From assembly GCF_003596405.1 (NCBI RefSeq), contig NZ_QYUR01000002.1:1194501-1258500 (forward strand): a DNA stretch of 64,000 nt, given 5' to 3'. Each line of letters starts with the position of its first letter. Position 1 is the stretch's first letter. The DNA comes from Pseudomonas cavernicola. Lineage in GTDB: Bacteria > Pseudomonadota > Gammaproteobacteria > Pseudomonadales > Pseudomonadaceae. Positions 36,283-45,159 of the stretch are shown in pieces. The position numbers and the translations under genes are program-made. Under the pieces are notes generated by a model, which was not told the origin of the DNA, made no database searches, and saw only the letters and a program-made list of their open reading frames with translations.

Positions 36283-37438
36283 AGCGCGCAGCCGTGAACT
36301 GCTGGCCCAGCTGATCGCCTTCAACACCGTCAGCCGCGAATCCAATCTGGCGCTGATCGAATTCATCCGCGACTACCTGGCCGGCTTCGGGGTCGAGAGC
36401 GAGCTGTTGTTCAACGCCGAGCGGACCAAGGCCAACCTGTTCGCCACCCTCGGCCCCCGGGACTGCGGCGGGGTGGCGTTGTCCGGGCATACCGACGTGG
36501 TGCCGGTGGAAGGCCAGGCCTGGACGGTCGATCCGTTCAAGTTGAGCGAACAGGACGGCCGGCTCTATGGCCGCGGTACGGCGGACATGAAGGGCTACCT
36601 GGCCTGCGTGCTGGCGGCGGTGCCGCGTTTTCTCGCGCAGCCGCTGCGCCTGCCCGTGCATCTGGCATTTTCCTATGACGAGGAGGTCGGCTGTCTCGGC
36701 GTGCGCTCGTTGCTGGACGCACTGGAACGGCGCGAGCACAAGCCGATCGTCTGCATCATCGGCGAGCCGACCGAGATGCGCCCGGTGCTCGGGCACAAGG
36801 GTAAGCTCGCCATGCGCTGCTGTGTGCAGGGCGCCGCCTGCCATTCGGCCTATGCGCCGCAGGGGGTGAATGCCATCGAATACGCCGCCCGGCTGATTGG
36901 CAAGCTCGGTCAGATCGGCGAACGCCTGGCCGCGTCGGGCCAGCATGACGCGCGCTTCGACCCGCCCTATTCAACGGTGCAGACCGGCGTGATCAGCGGC
37001 GGCAGGGCGCTGAACATAGTCCCCGCTGAATGCCAGTTCGATTTCGAGGTACGCGCCTTGCCGGACTTCGATGCGCAGCAGGTCGCCGAACAACTGCAGG
37101 ATTACGCCACGACCGAACTGCTGCCGAAGATGCAGGCGATCCAGGCCGAGACGACGATCCGTTTTCAGCCGCTGAGCGCTTATCCAGGCCTGGCGACCGA
37201 TCCGCAGAGTGAAGCTGCTGAATTGATCGCGCTGCTCAGTGGGTCACGCGAGTTCGGCACCGTGGCCTTCGGTACCGAAGGCGGCCTGTTCGCTCAGGCG
37301 GGTATTCCAACCGTGGTCTGCGGCCCCGGCAGCATGGACCAGGGGCACAAGCCGGACGAGTTCGTCAGCATCGAGCAGTTGCGGGCCTGTGATGGGTTGC
37401 TGGACAGGCTGGCGGAGCTGCTCCAGGCCGGCGCCTAG
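36275..37438 (+). CDS. M20 family deacylase, ArgE-like
   Basis: A 387-residue zinc hydrolase close to acetylornithine deacetylase (ArgE) in length and motifs. The zinc ligands lie in SGHTDVVPVEGQ (His, Asp), GRGTADMKGYL (Asp), FSYDEEVGCLG (catalytic Glu and ligand Glu) and GPGSMDQGHKPDEFV (His). The start at 36275 gives MSEARSRELL and lies inside the end of the DUF1028 gene. Because it sits in a catabolic operon with a monooxygenase, a role in removing an N-acyl group from the substrate is more likely than arginine synthesis. Confidence 0.88.
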   Translation: MSEARSRELLAQLIAFNTVSRESNLALIEFIRDYLAGFGVESELLFNAERTKANLFATLGPRDCGGVALSGHTDVVPVEGQAWTVDPFKLSEQDGRLYGRGTADMKGYLACVLAAVPRFLAQPLRLPVHLAFSYDEEVGCLGVRSLLDALERREHKPIVCIIGEPTEMRPVLGHKGKLAMRCCVQGAACHSAYAPQGVNAIEYAARLIGKLGQIGERLAASGQHDARFDPPYSTVQTGVISGGRALNIVPAECQFDFEVRALPDFDAQQVAEQLQDYATTELLPKMQAIQAETTIRFQPLSAYPGLATDPQSEAAELIALLSGSREFGTVAFGTEGGLFAQAGIPTVVCGPGSMDQGHKPDEFVSIEQLRACDGLLDRLAELLQAGA

Positions 37439-37440
37439 AA

Positions 37441-37496
37441 GTAGGGCGGATGAAACCCGCGCGTTGGCGAGGCCAGGCGGGTTGCACCCGCCCTAC
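37441..37496. repeat. GTAGGGCGGATGAAACCC-type repeat, copy 3
   Basis: GTAGGGCGG at the left and CCGCCCTAC at the right are inverted, with GGGTTGCACCC near the right end. It lies between the convergent M20 and LysR genes and could fold into a shared terminator hairpin. Confidence 0.7.
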
Positions 37497-37501
37497 ATGG
37501 C

Positions 37502-38425
37502 TCACTCGCCAGGCGTTTCGGTTTGCGGCGCCAGCTGCTCCTTGCAGTAGTCGACGAACAGTTGTGCCGGCTTGGTCAGCGGTGCGCGTTTCAGCCAGGC
37601 GGCCACCAGCCCTGAGGTGGTCACCGGCTCGGCGATCTCCAGCATCACCACCTTCTGCCCGTCGTAGGTGCACTCCGAGTGCGGGCGGGTGACCAGCACC
37701 GAGAAGCCGAAACCCTGGCCGACCATGCCGCGGACCATCTCGATCGACGGTGAGCTGAAGGCGATATGCGGGCTCAGGCCGAGCTCCTCGAACAGGCTGA
37801 CGAAATAGGTGCGGCTCGGCTGCACGTCGAGCAGGATCATCGGCTCCAGCGCCAGGTCGCGAAGTGACACCTGCGCCTGATGGGCGAAGCGGTGGCCGTC
37901 CGGTAGCAGCGCGTAGGGGCGCTGCGGAGGCATCAGTGGCTCGGTTTCGATGGTCGAGTCGAGGTCGTGCTGGTAGAGGATCGCCAGGTCGAAACGCCCG
38001 GCGGTCAGGCCCTGCACCAGCTCCTGCTGCTCGCCGTCGCGCAGGCGGATTTCCACCCCCGGATAGAGCGCGTTAAAGCCGGCGATCAGGCGTGGCAGGT
38101 AGAGCGGGGCGACGGTCTCGAAGCAGCCGATATCGATCTGCCCGGCCACCACATCGAGGTCGGCCAGGGCGTTCTGTTCGAACTCCTTGGCCATGCGCAG
38201 CAGTTCCTGGGCCTTGCGGTAGAAGCGCGCACCACCTGGGGTCAGCGACACACCCTGGGCATGATGGCGGATGAGCAACTGCAGGCCAAAACTCTCTTCC
38301 AGCCCCTTGATCGCGGTGGAGATCGATGGCTGGGCGATATACAGCTTGCGCGAGGCCTCGGCCACGCTGCCGCATTCCACGGTGGTCACGAAATACTTCA
38401 GTTGCCGCAGGGTATAGGAAGCCAC
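37502..38425 (-). CDS. LysR family regulator of the amine-catabolic cluster
   Basis: A 307-residue LysR-type regulator with helix-turn-helix TLRQLKYFVTTVECGSVAEAS and LYIAQPSISTAIKGLEESFG. I favour the GTG at 38425 because GAGG lies 6-9 bases upstream; another GTG at 38449 would add eight residues. It is convergent with the monooxygenase operon and divergent from the aldehyde dehydrogenase operon, so it is well placed to control both. Its effector could be the cluster's substrate or an intermediate. Confidence 0.9.
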   Translation of the reverse strand: MASYTLRQLKYFVTTVECGSVAEASRKLYIAQPSISTAIKGLEESFGLQLLIRHHAQGVSLTPGGARFYRKAQELLRMAKEFEQNALADLDVVAGQIDIGCFETVAPLYLPRLIAGFNALYPGVEIRLRDGEQQELVQGLTAGRFDLAILYQHDLDSTIETEPLMPPQRPYALLPDGHRFAHQAQVSLRDLALEPMILLDVQPSRTYFVSLFEELGLSPHIAFSSPSIEMVRGMVGQGFGFSVLVTRPHSECTYDGQKVVMLEIAEPVTTSGLVAAWLKRAPLTKPAQLFVDYCKEQLAPQTETPGE

Positions 38426-38819
38426 AAAAACCTCGTTTTTTGCCCGCACGCCGGTGAATCGAAAGGGGGCAGCTTATTGTCATTAATGGGCCAATCCGCG
38501 AAGCTCCAGGCTCAGCAATTTGCGCGACTCACGAACTCGAGCGCTGGCGCAAAGCCGCTATTTTCCTGCTCTGGCGGAGCCCTCGCGAACAGAATCCAGC
38601 GAGCCGCCGCAAGCTTGCCCCGGCAGCTCCGGCGGAGCATGTGCGCCACTGCACAATAACCCAGCACGCTGCACTTTGTTGGGGCTGGGCTAACCAGCTT
38701 TTTCGTATACCCCGAACACATATTTAATATTTTTCCTAAGCCGCACCTTCGGCCACTATCGATCGCATCCAAAACCACCATGACCGGCCATGATCGGTCG
38801 CAGGCGAGGGAGCTCGGTA
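38426..38819. promoter_or_regulatory. Divergent promoter region of the LysR gene and the aldehyde dehydrogenase operon
   Basis: This 394-base gap carries an A/T-rich stretch at about 38690-38745 (CACATATTTAATATTTTTCC) that would suit a promoter. I see no clear T-N11-A dyad. No gene is evident within it. Confidence 0.4.
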
Positions 38820-40310
38820 GTGTTCGAACTCAGTGATTGGCAACAACGTGCGCGTACCCAGCGCTTCATCGACCGGGCCCTAATCGGCGGCCGGCAGGTC
38901 GCCGCCGAGTCCGGCGCGACCTTCGCGGCGATCAACCCGGCGACCAACCGGCTGCTGGCGAATGTCGCCGCCTGCGGTGCCGCCGAGGTCGACGCCGCCG
39001 TGCGCGCCGCGCGTCAGGCCTTCGATAGCGGCCCCTGGGCGCGCATGGCACCGGTGGAGCGCAAGCGCGTGCTGCTGCGCCTGGCCGAGCTGATCCTGGC
39101 CAATCGCGAGGAACTGGCCCTGCTCGATTCGCTGAACATGGGCAAGCCGGTGATGGACGCCTACAACATAGACGTGCCGGGCGCCGGCGGGGTGTTCGCC
39201 TGGTATGCGGAAAGCCTCGACAAGCTCTACGACCAGGTCGCGCCCACCGCGCAGAACGCCCTGGCCACCATCACCCGCGTGCCGCTCGGGGTGGTCGCGG
39301 CGGTGGTGCCGTGGAACTTCCCGCTGGATATGGCGGCCTGGAAGCTCGCCCCGGCGCTGGCCGCAGGCAACTCGGTGGTCCTGAAGCCGGCCGAGCAGTC
39401 GCCGTTCTCCGCCTTGCGCCTGGCCGAACTGGCGCTGGAAGCCGGGCTGCCGGAAGGCGTGCTGAGCGTGGTGCCGGGTCTCGGCGAGAGTGCCGGCAAG
39501 GCGCTCGGCCTGCACCCGGATATCGACTGCCTGGCCTTCACCGGCTCGACCGAAGTCGGCAAATATTTCATGCAGTACTCGGCGCAGTCGAACCTCAAGC
39601 AGGTCTGGCTGGAGTGCGGCGGCAAGAGCGCCAATCTGGTGTTCGCCGATTGTCAGGATCTCGATCTGGCGGCGGAGAAGGCCGCCTTCGGCATCTTCTT
39701 CAACCAGGGCGAGGTCTGCTCGGCCAACTCGCGGCTGCTGGTGCAGCGCTCGATCCACGATGAGTTCGTCGAGCGCCTGATCGCCAAGGCCCGCCACTGG
39801 CAGCCGGGCGATCCGCTGAACCCACAAAGCCGCGCCGGTGCCATAGTCGACACGCGGCAGGCCGATAGCGTGATGGGCTTTATCGACAGCGCCCGCACCA
39901 GTGGTGCGAACTTGGTCTGCGGTGGCCAGCGTCTGAGCTACAACGGCTCGAGCAACTTCATCGAGCCGACCATCTTCACCGGCGTGGGTGCGGACATGCG
40001 CCTGTCCCGTGAAGAGGTGTTCGGCCCGGTGCTGGCGGTGACCCCCTTCGATGACGAAGAGCAGGCCGTGCGCCTGGCCAACGACAGCGTCTACGGGCTG
40101 GCTGCCTCGCTGTGGAGCGACGACCTCAACCGCGCCCATCGTGTGGCCCGGCGCCTGAATGCCGGCACCGTGTCGGTGAATACCGTCGACGCCCTCGACG
40201 TCAGCGTGCCCTTCGGCGGCGGCAAGCAGTCCGGCTTCGGCCGCGATCTGTCGCTGCACTCCTTCGACAAGTACACCCAACTGAAGACCACCTGGTTCCA
40301 GCTGCGCTGA
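38820..40310 (+). CDS. PuuC-like aldehyde dehydrogenase
   Basis: A 496-residue NAD(P)-dependent aldehyde dehydrogenase. Catalytic C300 is in FFNQGEVCSANSR, the general base E265 in QVWLECGGKS, and N166 in VVPWNFPLD; NAD-binding FTGSTEVGKYF is intact. Many stretches resemble PuuC, the gamma-glutamyl-gamma-aminobutyraldehyde dehydrogenase of putrescine breakdown, and KauB of Pseudomonas. The start is the GTG at 38820 behind GCGAGGGAGC; an ATG at 38790 is less likely. It is probably the second oxidative step after the aminotransferase at 41839. Confidence 0.92.
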   Translation: MFELSDWQQRARTQRFIDRALIGGRQVAAESGATFAAINPATNRLLANVAACGAAEVDAAVRAARQAFDSGPWARMAPVERKRVLLRLAELILANREELALLDSLNMGKPVMDAYNIDVPGAGGVFAWYAESLDKLYDQVAPTAQNALATITRVPLGVVAAVVPWNFPLDMAAWKLAPALAAGNSVVLKPAEQSPFSALRLAELALEAGLPEGVLSVVPGLGESAGKALGLHPDIDCLAFTGSTEVGKYFMQYSAQSNLKQVWLECGGKSANLVFADCQDLDLAAEKAAFGIFFNQGEVCSANSRLLVQRSIHDEFVERLIAKARHWQPGDPLNPQSRAGAIVDTRQADSVMGFIDSARTSGANLVCGGQRLSYNGSSNFIEPTIFTGVGADMRLSREEVFGPVLAVTPFDDEEQAVRLANDSVYGLAASLWSDDLNRAHRVARRLNAGTVSVNTVDALDVSVPFGGGKQSGFGRDLSLHSFDKYTQLKTTWFQLR

Positions 40311-40351
40311 GAGTCGGGGGCCCATTACAACAACAAGAGCGGGAAATACAG

Positions 40352-41785
40352 ATGACTGAAAGTACAAGCCTACCCTTACAGGCGCCGGCGTCGGCGACCG
40401 CCGCGACGCCGGGCGGCCTGCGCCGGGTGCTCGGCCTCGGCTCGCTGCTGGCAGTGGCCGTCGGGGTGGTGGTGTCCCAGGGCGTGATGGTGCTGATGCT
40501 GCAAGGTGTCGGCGTCGCCGGGCCGGGCTTCCTGATCCCGCTGGGGCTGGCCTATCTGTTGGCGCTGACCTACGCGTTTTCCTTCTCCGAGCTGGCGTTG
40601 ATGATCCCGCGAGCGGGCAGCCTGAGCAGCTACACGGAAGTTGCCATCGGCCAGTTCCCGGCGATCCTGGCGGTCTTCTCGGGTTACGTGGTGGTGGCCA
40701 TGTTCGCCCTGTCCGCCGAACTGCTGCTGCTCGACCTGATCATCGGCAAGGTCTATCCCGGGGTGTTCCCGCAGTTCAGCGTCGCCTTCGGGGTGCTTGG
40801 CCTGTTCACCCTGCTCAACCTGCTGGGCCTCGACATCTTCGCCAAGCTGCAGACAGTGATGGCGGTAGTCATGGTGGTGGTGCTGCTGCTGCTGGGGCTG
40901 AGCGCTCTCGCCAGCGATACGCCAGTGCTGGAGCCCGCTGCATTGCTCGGCGGCGACTGGAATCCGCTCGGCGTGGGCGTGTTCGCCCTCACCGCGATGG
41001 CTGTCTGGGGCTTCGTCGGCGCCGAGTTCGTCTGCCCGCTGGTGGAGGAGACGCGCCGGCCGGAACGCAATATCCCGCGCTCGATGATCATCGGCCTGAG
41101 CATCATCTTCGCGACCATCGCTCTGTATTGCCTCGGCGCGCTGCTGACGGTGCCGCAGGCGGAGTTGGCGAGCAACGGCCTGCCGCATTACCTGTTCGCC
41201 ACCACGGTGTTCGGCGAGAGCGGCCAGCTGTTCCTAGTAGCCGCGGCGATCACCGCCACCTGCAGCACCCTCAACTCCTCGCTGGCGGCGATTCCACGGA
41301 TGCTCTACGGCATGGCGCAGAACGGCCAGGCCTTCCCGCTGTTCAAGCGCCTCAGCCCGCGGGCCCGTACGCCTTGGGTGGCCGTGCTGTTCGTCGCGGC
41401 CATCACCGGCCTGCCGATCCTGCTGATGGGCCAGGACGCGGCAGCGATCAACCTGTTGCTGCTGGCCGCCGCCCTGGCCTGGCTGCTGGCCTACATCATC
41501 ACCCACATCGACGTGATCGCCCTGCGCCGGCGCTACCCGCAGATCGCCCGGCCGTTCCGTACGCCCTTCTATCCCTGGCCGCAGGTCATCGGCATCGCCG
41601 GCATGCTCTACGCCATCTGGTACGCCTCGCCGGCGCCGGAAATGACCGGGAAGATCTTCGGCATCGCCGGGCTGGTGCTGGGCCTGGTGTCGCTGATCGC
41701 GATCCTCTGGATCAAGCTGGTGATGCGCAAGCCGCTGTTCGTGCCCGAGCCGCTTGAAAAGGCGCTGAACCCGGACCAAGCCTGA
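40352..41785 (+). CDS. APC superfamily amino acid/amine permease
   Basis: A 477-residue transporter with 12 predicted membrane helices. The N-terminal soluble stretch is followed by LGLGSLLAVAVGVVVSQGVMVLMLQGVG (helix 1, with the unwound glycine region), SFSELALMIPRAGSLSSYTEVAIG (the APC helix 2-3 signature), GFVGAEFVCPLVEETRRPERNIPRSM and C-terminal helices. Relatives carry amino acids and polyamines such as putrescine. It lies 41 bases after the dehydrogenase gene in the same operon. The start at 40352 gives MTESTSLPLQ. Confidence 0.9.
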   Translation: MTESTSLPLQAPASATAATPGGLRRVLGLGSLLAVAVGVVVSQGVMVLMLQGVGVAGPGFLIPLGLAYLLALTYAFSFSELALMIPRAGSLSSYTEVAIGQFPAILAVFSGYVVVAMFALSAELLLLDLIIGKVYPGVFPQFSVAFGVLGLFTLLNLLGLDIFAKLQTVMAVVMVVVLLLLGLSALASDTPVLEPAALLGGDWNPLGVGVFALTAMAVWGFVGAEFVCPLVEETRRPERNIPRSMIIGLSIIFATIALYCLGALLTVPQAELASNGLPHYLFATTVFGESGQLFLVAAAITATCSTLNSSLAAIPRMLYGMAQNGQAFPLFKRLSPRARTPWVAVLFVAAITGLPILLMGQDAAAINLLLLAAALAWLLAYIITHIDVIALRRRYPQIARPFRTPFYPWPQVIGIAGMLYAIWYASPAPEMTGKIFGIAGLVLGLVSLIAILWIKLVMRKPLFVPEPLEKALNPDQA

Positions 41786-41838
41786 AGGCTGCAAATTCAG
41801 AAGTACTGTTGATACCCCCTGAGGGGAGGAGAGCTGTG

Positions 41839-43221
41839 ATGAATACCCAGATTAAGGGAAACCGTGAAACCCGTGAGTACCAGGCGCTGGACGCCGCCCA
41901 CCATATCCATGCCTTCCTCGACCAGAAGGCGCTGAATGCCGAGGGCCCGCGGGTAATCGTGAAGGGCGAGGGCCTGTACCTGTGGGACAACGACGGCCAG
42001 CGCTATCTGGACGGCATGTCCGGCCTGTGGTGCACCAACCTCGGCTACGGCCGCAAGGACCTCAATGCCGCCGCCGCCCGCCAGCTCGAGCAGCTGCCGT
42101 ACTACAACATGTTCTTCCACACCACTCACCCGGCGGTGGTGGAGCTCTCCGAGCTGCTCTTCAGCCTGCTGCCCAGCCACTACAGCCACGCGATCTATAC
42201 CAACTCCGGCTCCGAGGCCAACGAGGCGCTGATCCGCACCGTGCGCCGCTACTGGCAGATCCTCGGCAAGCCGCAGAAGAAGATCATGATCGGTCGCTGG
42301 AACGGCTACCACGGCTCGACTCTGGCCGCGACCGCCCTGGGCGGGATGAAGTTCATGCACGAGATGGGTGGCATGATCCCCGACGTTGCGCACATCGACG
42401 AGCCCTACTGGTACGGCCACGAAGGCGACCTGACGCCGGCCGAGTTCGGCCTGCGCGCCGCCCGCCAACTGGAAGAGAAAATCCTCGAACTGGGTGCGGA
42501 AAACGTTGCGGCCTTCATCGCCGAACCGTTCCAGGGCGCCGGTGGGATGATCTTCCCGCCGGAAAGCTATTGGCCGGAAATCCAGCGCATCTGCCGCCAG
42601 TACGACGTGCTGCTGTGCGCCGATGAGGTGATCGGTGGCTTCGGCCGCACCGGCGAATGGTTCGCCCATGAATACTTCGGCTTCGAGCCGGACACCCTGT
42701 CGATCGCCAAGGGTCTGACTTCGGGTTACATCCCGATGGGCGGGCTGGTGCTTTCCAAACGCATGGCCGAGGTGTTGGTGGAGCAAGGCGGGGTGTTCGC
42801 CCACGGCCTGACCTACTCGGGGCACCCGGTGGCCGCCGCCGTGGCTACCGCCAACCTCAAGGCGCTGCGCGACGAGGGTGTGGTCACTCGGGTCAAGCAG
42901 GAGACCGGCCCCTATCTGCAACGCTGCCTGCGCGAGGTGTTCACCGATCACCCGCTGGTCGGCGAAATCCAAGGTGCCGGGATGGTCGCCGCCCTGCAGT
43001 TCGCCGAGGACAAGGCCACGCGCAAGCGCTTTGCCAACGAGGCCGACATCACCTGGAGCTGCCGCACCCATGGTTTCGAAGAGGGGTTGATCATCCGCGC
43101 CACCCTCGGCCGGATGATCATGGCGCCGGCCCTGGTGGCCAGCCACAGCGAGCTCGATGAACTGGTGGAGAAGACCAAGCGCGCGGTGGATCGCACAGCG
43201 CAGGAACTGGGGCGGCTGTAA
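41839..43221 (+). CDS. Class III aminotransferase, SpuC-like (polyamine/omega-amine:pyruvate type)
   Basis: A 460-residue PLP-dependent aminotransferase. The PLP lysine is K291 in SIAKGLTSGYIPMGG, D262 in LLCADEVIGGFGRTGEW contacts the pyridine nitrogen, and TNSGSEANEALIRTV and WNGYHGSTLAATALGGM are the phosphate and ring contacts. From memory it closely follows SpuC, the putrescine:pyruvate aminotransferase of Pseudomonas. It would turn a terminal amine into an aldehyde for the dehydrogenase at 38820. The ATG at 41839 follows a strong GGGGAGGAG site. Confidence 0.92.
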   Translation: MNTQIKGNRETREYQALDAAHHIHAFLDQKALNAEGPRVIVKGEGLYLWDNDGQRYLDGMSGLWCTNLGYGRKDLNAAAARQLEQLPYYNMFFHTTHPAVVELSELLFSLLPSHYSHAIYTNSGSEANEALIRTVRRYWQILGKPQKKIMIGRWNGYHGSTLAATALGGMKFMHEMGGMIPDVAHIDEPYWYGHEGDLTPAEFGLRAARQLEEKILELGAENVAAFIAEPFQGAGGMIFPPESYWPEIQRICRQYDVLLCADEVIGGFGRTGEWFAHEYFGFEPDTLSIAKGLTSGYIPMGGLVLSKRMAEVLVEQGGVFAHGLTYSGHPVAAAVATANLKALRDEGVVTRVKQETGPYLQRCLREVFTDHPLVGEIQGAGMVAALQFAEDKATRKRFANEADITWSCRTHGFEEGLIIRATLGRMIMAPALVASHSELDELVEKTKRAVDRTAQELGRL

Positions 43222-43359
43222 GCCGGCCCCGGCGTTCCATTCCCCGTACTACCTATCACGCCGGCCCGTAGCGGCCGGCGCGACGGAACCCTTTTGGCCT
43301 TAGGCCAATGCTGTCCCGCAAATCCAATAACTAAAGCCGATAGGCTGTGGGAGTGTTCC

Positions 43360-44343
43360 ATGATCAAGTCCTTGCTCAAGCGTTCCTCGCTGTCCCTTGC
43401 AACCACCGCACTGGCCGTTGGCGTCGTCACTGGCGCCCAGGCCGGCACTCTGTCCATCGGCCATACCACCTGGGTTGGTTATGGCACGCTGTATCTGGCT
43501 CGCGATTTGGGCTACTTCAAGGAGCAGGGCCTCGACCTGCAGCTGACCACCATGGAGGAGTCCTCGATGTACATGGCCGCCCAGGCCTCCGGCCAACTCT
43601 CCGGCTCGGCTTCGACCATCGACGAGATCCTCAAATACCGTCCGCAGTTTTGCTTCAAGGCGGTGGCCGCGCTGGATGACAGCTACGGCGGTGACGGCGT
43701 GCTGGTGGGCAAGGAGGTCAACAGCCTGCAGGAGCTCAAGGGCAAGGCGATCGCGGTCAACGAGGGTTCGGTCTCGCAGTTCTGGCTGTCCTATCTGCTC
43801 AAGCAAAACGGCATGTCCATGAGCGATCTGCAGGTGCAGAACATGACCGCCGACGACGCCGCCACCGCCTTTATCGCCGGGCGCATTCCGGCCGCGGTGA
43901 CCTGGGAGCCGCACCTGTCGCTGGTGCGCCAGAAAGGTCAGGGCAAGGTGCTGATCGACAGCACCAAGACGCCCGGGATCATCGTCGATGTGGTGGCGCT
44001 CAACTGCGACGTCATCGAGAAGCAGCCGGAAGACGTCAAGGCGCTGGTCAACGGCCTGTACAAGGCTGTGCAGTACACCAAGGAGCATCCGCAGGAGGCC
44101 TACGCGATCATGGCCAAGGGCGTCGGCGGCTATCTGGCCGATCCGCTCGAGATGGCGAATGCCGCCAAGGGCGTGCGCTTCTATGACCAGCCCATGAGCG
44201 AAAAACTGCTCGGCACTCCCGGCAAGCCCGGTGACATCGCCGAGTTGATCGAGCTGGCCAACCAGACCTGGAGCTCACTGCAAGGCAAACCCTTTGCCGT
44301 CAGCTACGACGACCTGGTCGACAGCACATTCGTCAGCCCTTGA
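43360..44343 (+). CDS. ABC transporter substrate-binding protein, SsuA/TauA (NMT1) type
   Basis: A 327-residue periplasmic binding protein. Signal peptide MIKSLLKRSSLSLATTALAV with cleavage near AQAGTLS; the core TTWVGYGTLYLARDLGYFKEQGLD, SASTIDEILK and IAVNEGSVSQFWLSYLLKQNGM matches the NMT1/SsuA/TauA family, whose members bind sulfonates, taurine, thiamine precursors and other small acids or amines. No sulfonate monooxygenase is nearby, so a nitrogen compound is as likely. It begins 138 bases after the aminotransferase and 12 bases before the permease gene. Confidence 0.9.
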   Translation: MIKSLLKRSSLSLATTALAVGVVTGAQAGTLSIGHTTWVGYGTLYLARDLGYFKEQGLDLQLTTMEESSMYMAAQASGQLSGSASTIDEILKYRPQFCFKAVAALDDSYGGDGVLVGKEVNSLQELKGKAIAVNEGSVSQFWLSYLLKQNGMSMSDLQVQNMTADDAATAFIAGRIPAAVTWEPHLSLVRQKGQGKVLIDSTKTPGIIVDVVALNCDVIEKQPEDVKALVNGLYKAVQYTKEHPQEAYAIMAKGVGGYLADPLEMANAAKGVRFYDQPMSEKLLGTPGKPGDIAELIELANQTWSSLQGKPFAVSYDDLVDSTFVSP

Positions 44344-44355
44344 GCGGAGGCAATC

Positions 44356-45159
44356 ATGGCCAATTCAAAATCATGGCTTAACCGCTGCCTGACGCCCAAG
44401 GTCGACTTGCCGGCCAAGCTGCTTCTCGGCGCCAGCACAGTCTGTTGGCTGCTGGTGATCGGCCTTTGGGCCGGGCTCTCCTACGGTGGCGTGGTACCGA
44501 CGATGTTCCTGCCCACCCCCGGCGCGGTGCTGGAGGCGGCCGCACGTCTGGGTAGCGACGGCACCCTGGCGCAACACGTCTGGGCCAGCGTCGAGGTGGT
44601 GCTGATCGGCTTCATCGTCTCCTCCCTGGTGGCGGTGCCGCTGGGGCTGCTGATGGGCAGCTTCCGCATCGTCCAGGCGTTCCTCGAACCGCTGGTGAAC
44701 TTCATCCGCTACCTGCCGGTGACCTCCTTCGTGCCGCTGTTCATCCTCTGGATCGGCATCGGTCTGGAGCAGCGGGTGACGGTGATCATCTTCGGCGTGT
44801 TCTTCCAGCAACTGGTGATGATCGCCGACGTCTCCAAGGGCGTGTCCAAGGACCTGATCAACGCCTCCTACACCCTGGGCTCCAATCGCCGCGATGTGCT
44901 CTTCCACGTGCTCGGCCCGGCGTCGCTGCCGGGCGTGCTGGATACCCTGCGGGTGACCATGGGCTGGGCCTGGACCTACCTGGTGGTGGCCGAACTGGTC
45001 GCGGCGTCCAGCGGCCTCGGTTACATCAGCTTGAAGGCCATGCGCGGCTTCCAGGTCGATGTGATTTTCCTCGCCATCGCCATCATCGGCCTGCTGGGCC
45101 TGGTGACCGATCAACTGTTCCGACTTCTTCGACTCAAGGTGGCCTCATGGGCGCAGTAG
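44356..45159 (+). CDS. ABC transporter permease, SsuC/TauC type
   Basis: A 267-residue inner-membrane permease with about six helices. The family opening LLVIGLWAGLSYGGVVP, the middle helices (SVEVVLIGFIVSSLVAVPLGLLMG) and the coupling loop INASYTLGSNRRDVLFHVLGPASLPG are typical of SsuC/TauC. VAELVAASSGLGYI is also family-like. It overlaps the ATPase gene by 13 bases. Confidence 0.93.
   Translation: MANSKSWLNRCLTPKVDLPAKLLLGASTVCWLLVIGLWAGLSYGGVVPTMFLPTPGAVLEAAARLGSDGTLAQHVWASVEVVLIGFIVSSLVAVPLGLLMGSFRIVQAFLEPLVNFIRYLPVTSFVPLFILWIGIGLEQRVTVIIFGVFFQQLVMIADVSKGVSKDLINASYTLGSNRRDVLFHVLGPASLPGVLDTLRVTMGWAWTYLVVAELVAASSGLGYISLKAMRGFQVDVIFLAIAIIGLLGLVTDQLFRLLRLKVASWAQ

Noticed and set aside
38880..40367. 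A 495-residue open frame on the minus strand
   Set aside because: It lies entirely opposite the aldehyde dehydrogenase gene, whose catalytic motifs are all present; long antisense frames are expected in GC-rich DNA.
41797..43146. A 449-residue open frame on the minus strand
   Set aside because: It is the antisense shadow of the aminotransferase gene and shows no family motif.
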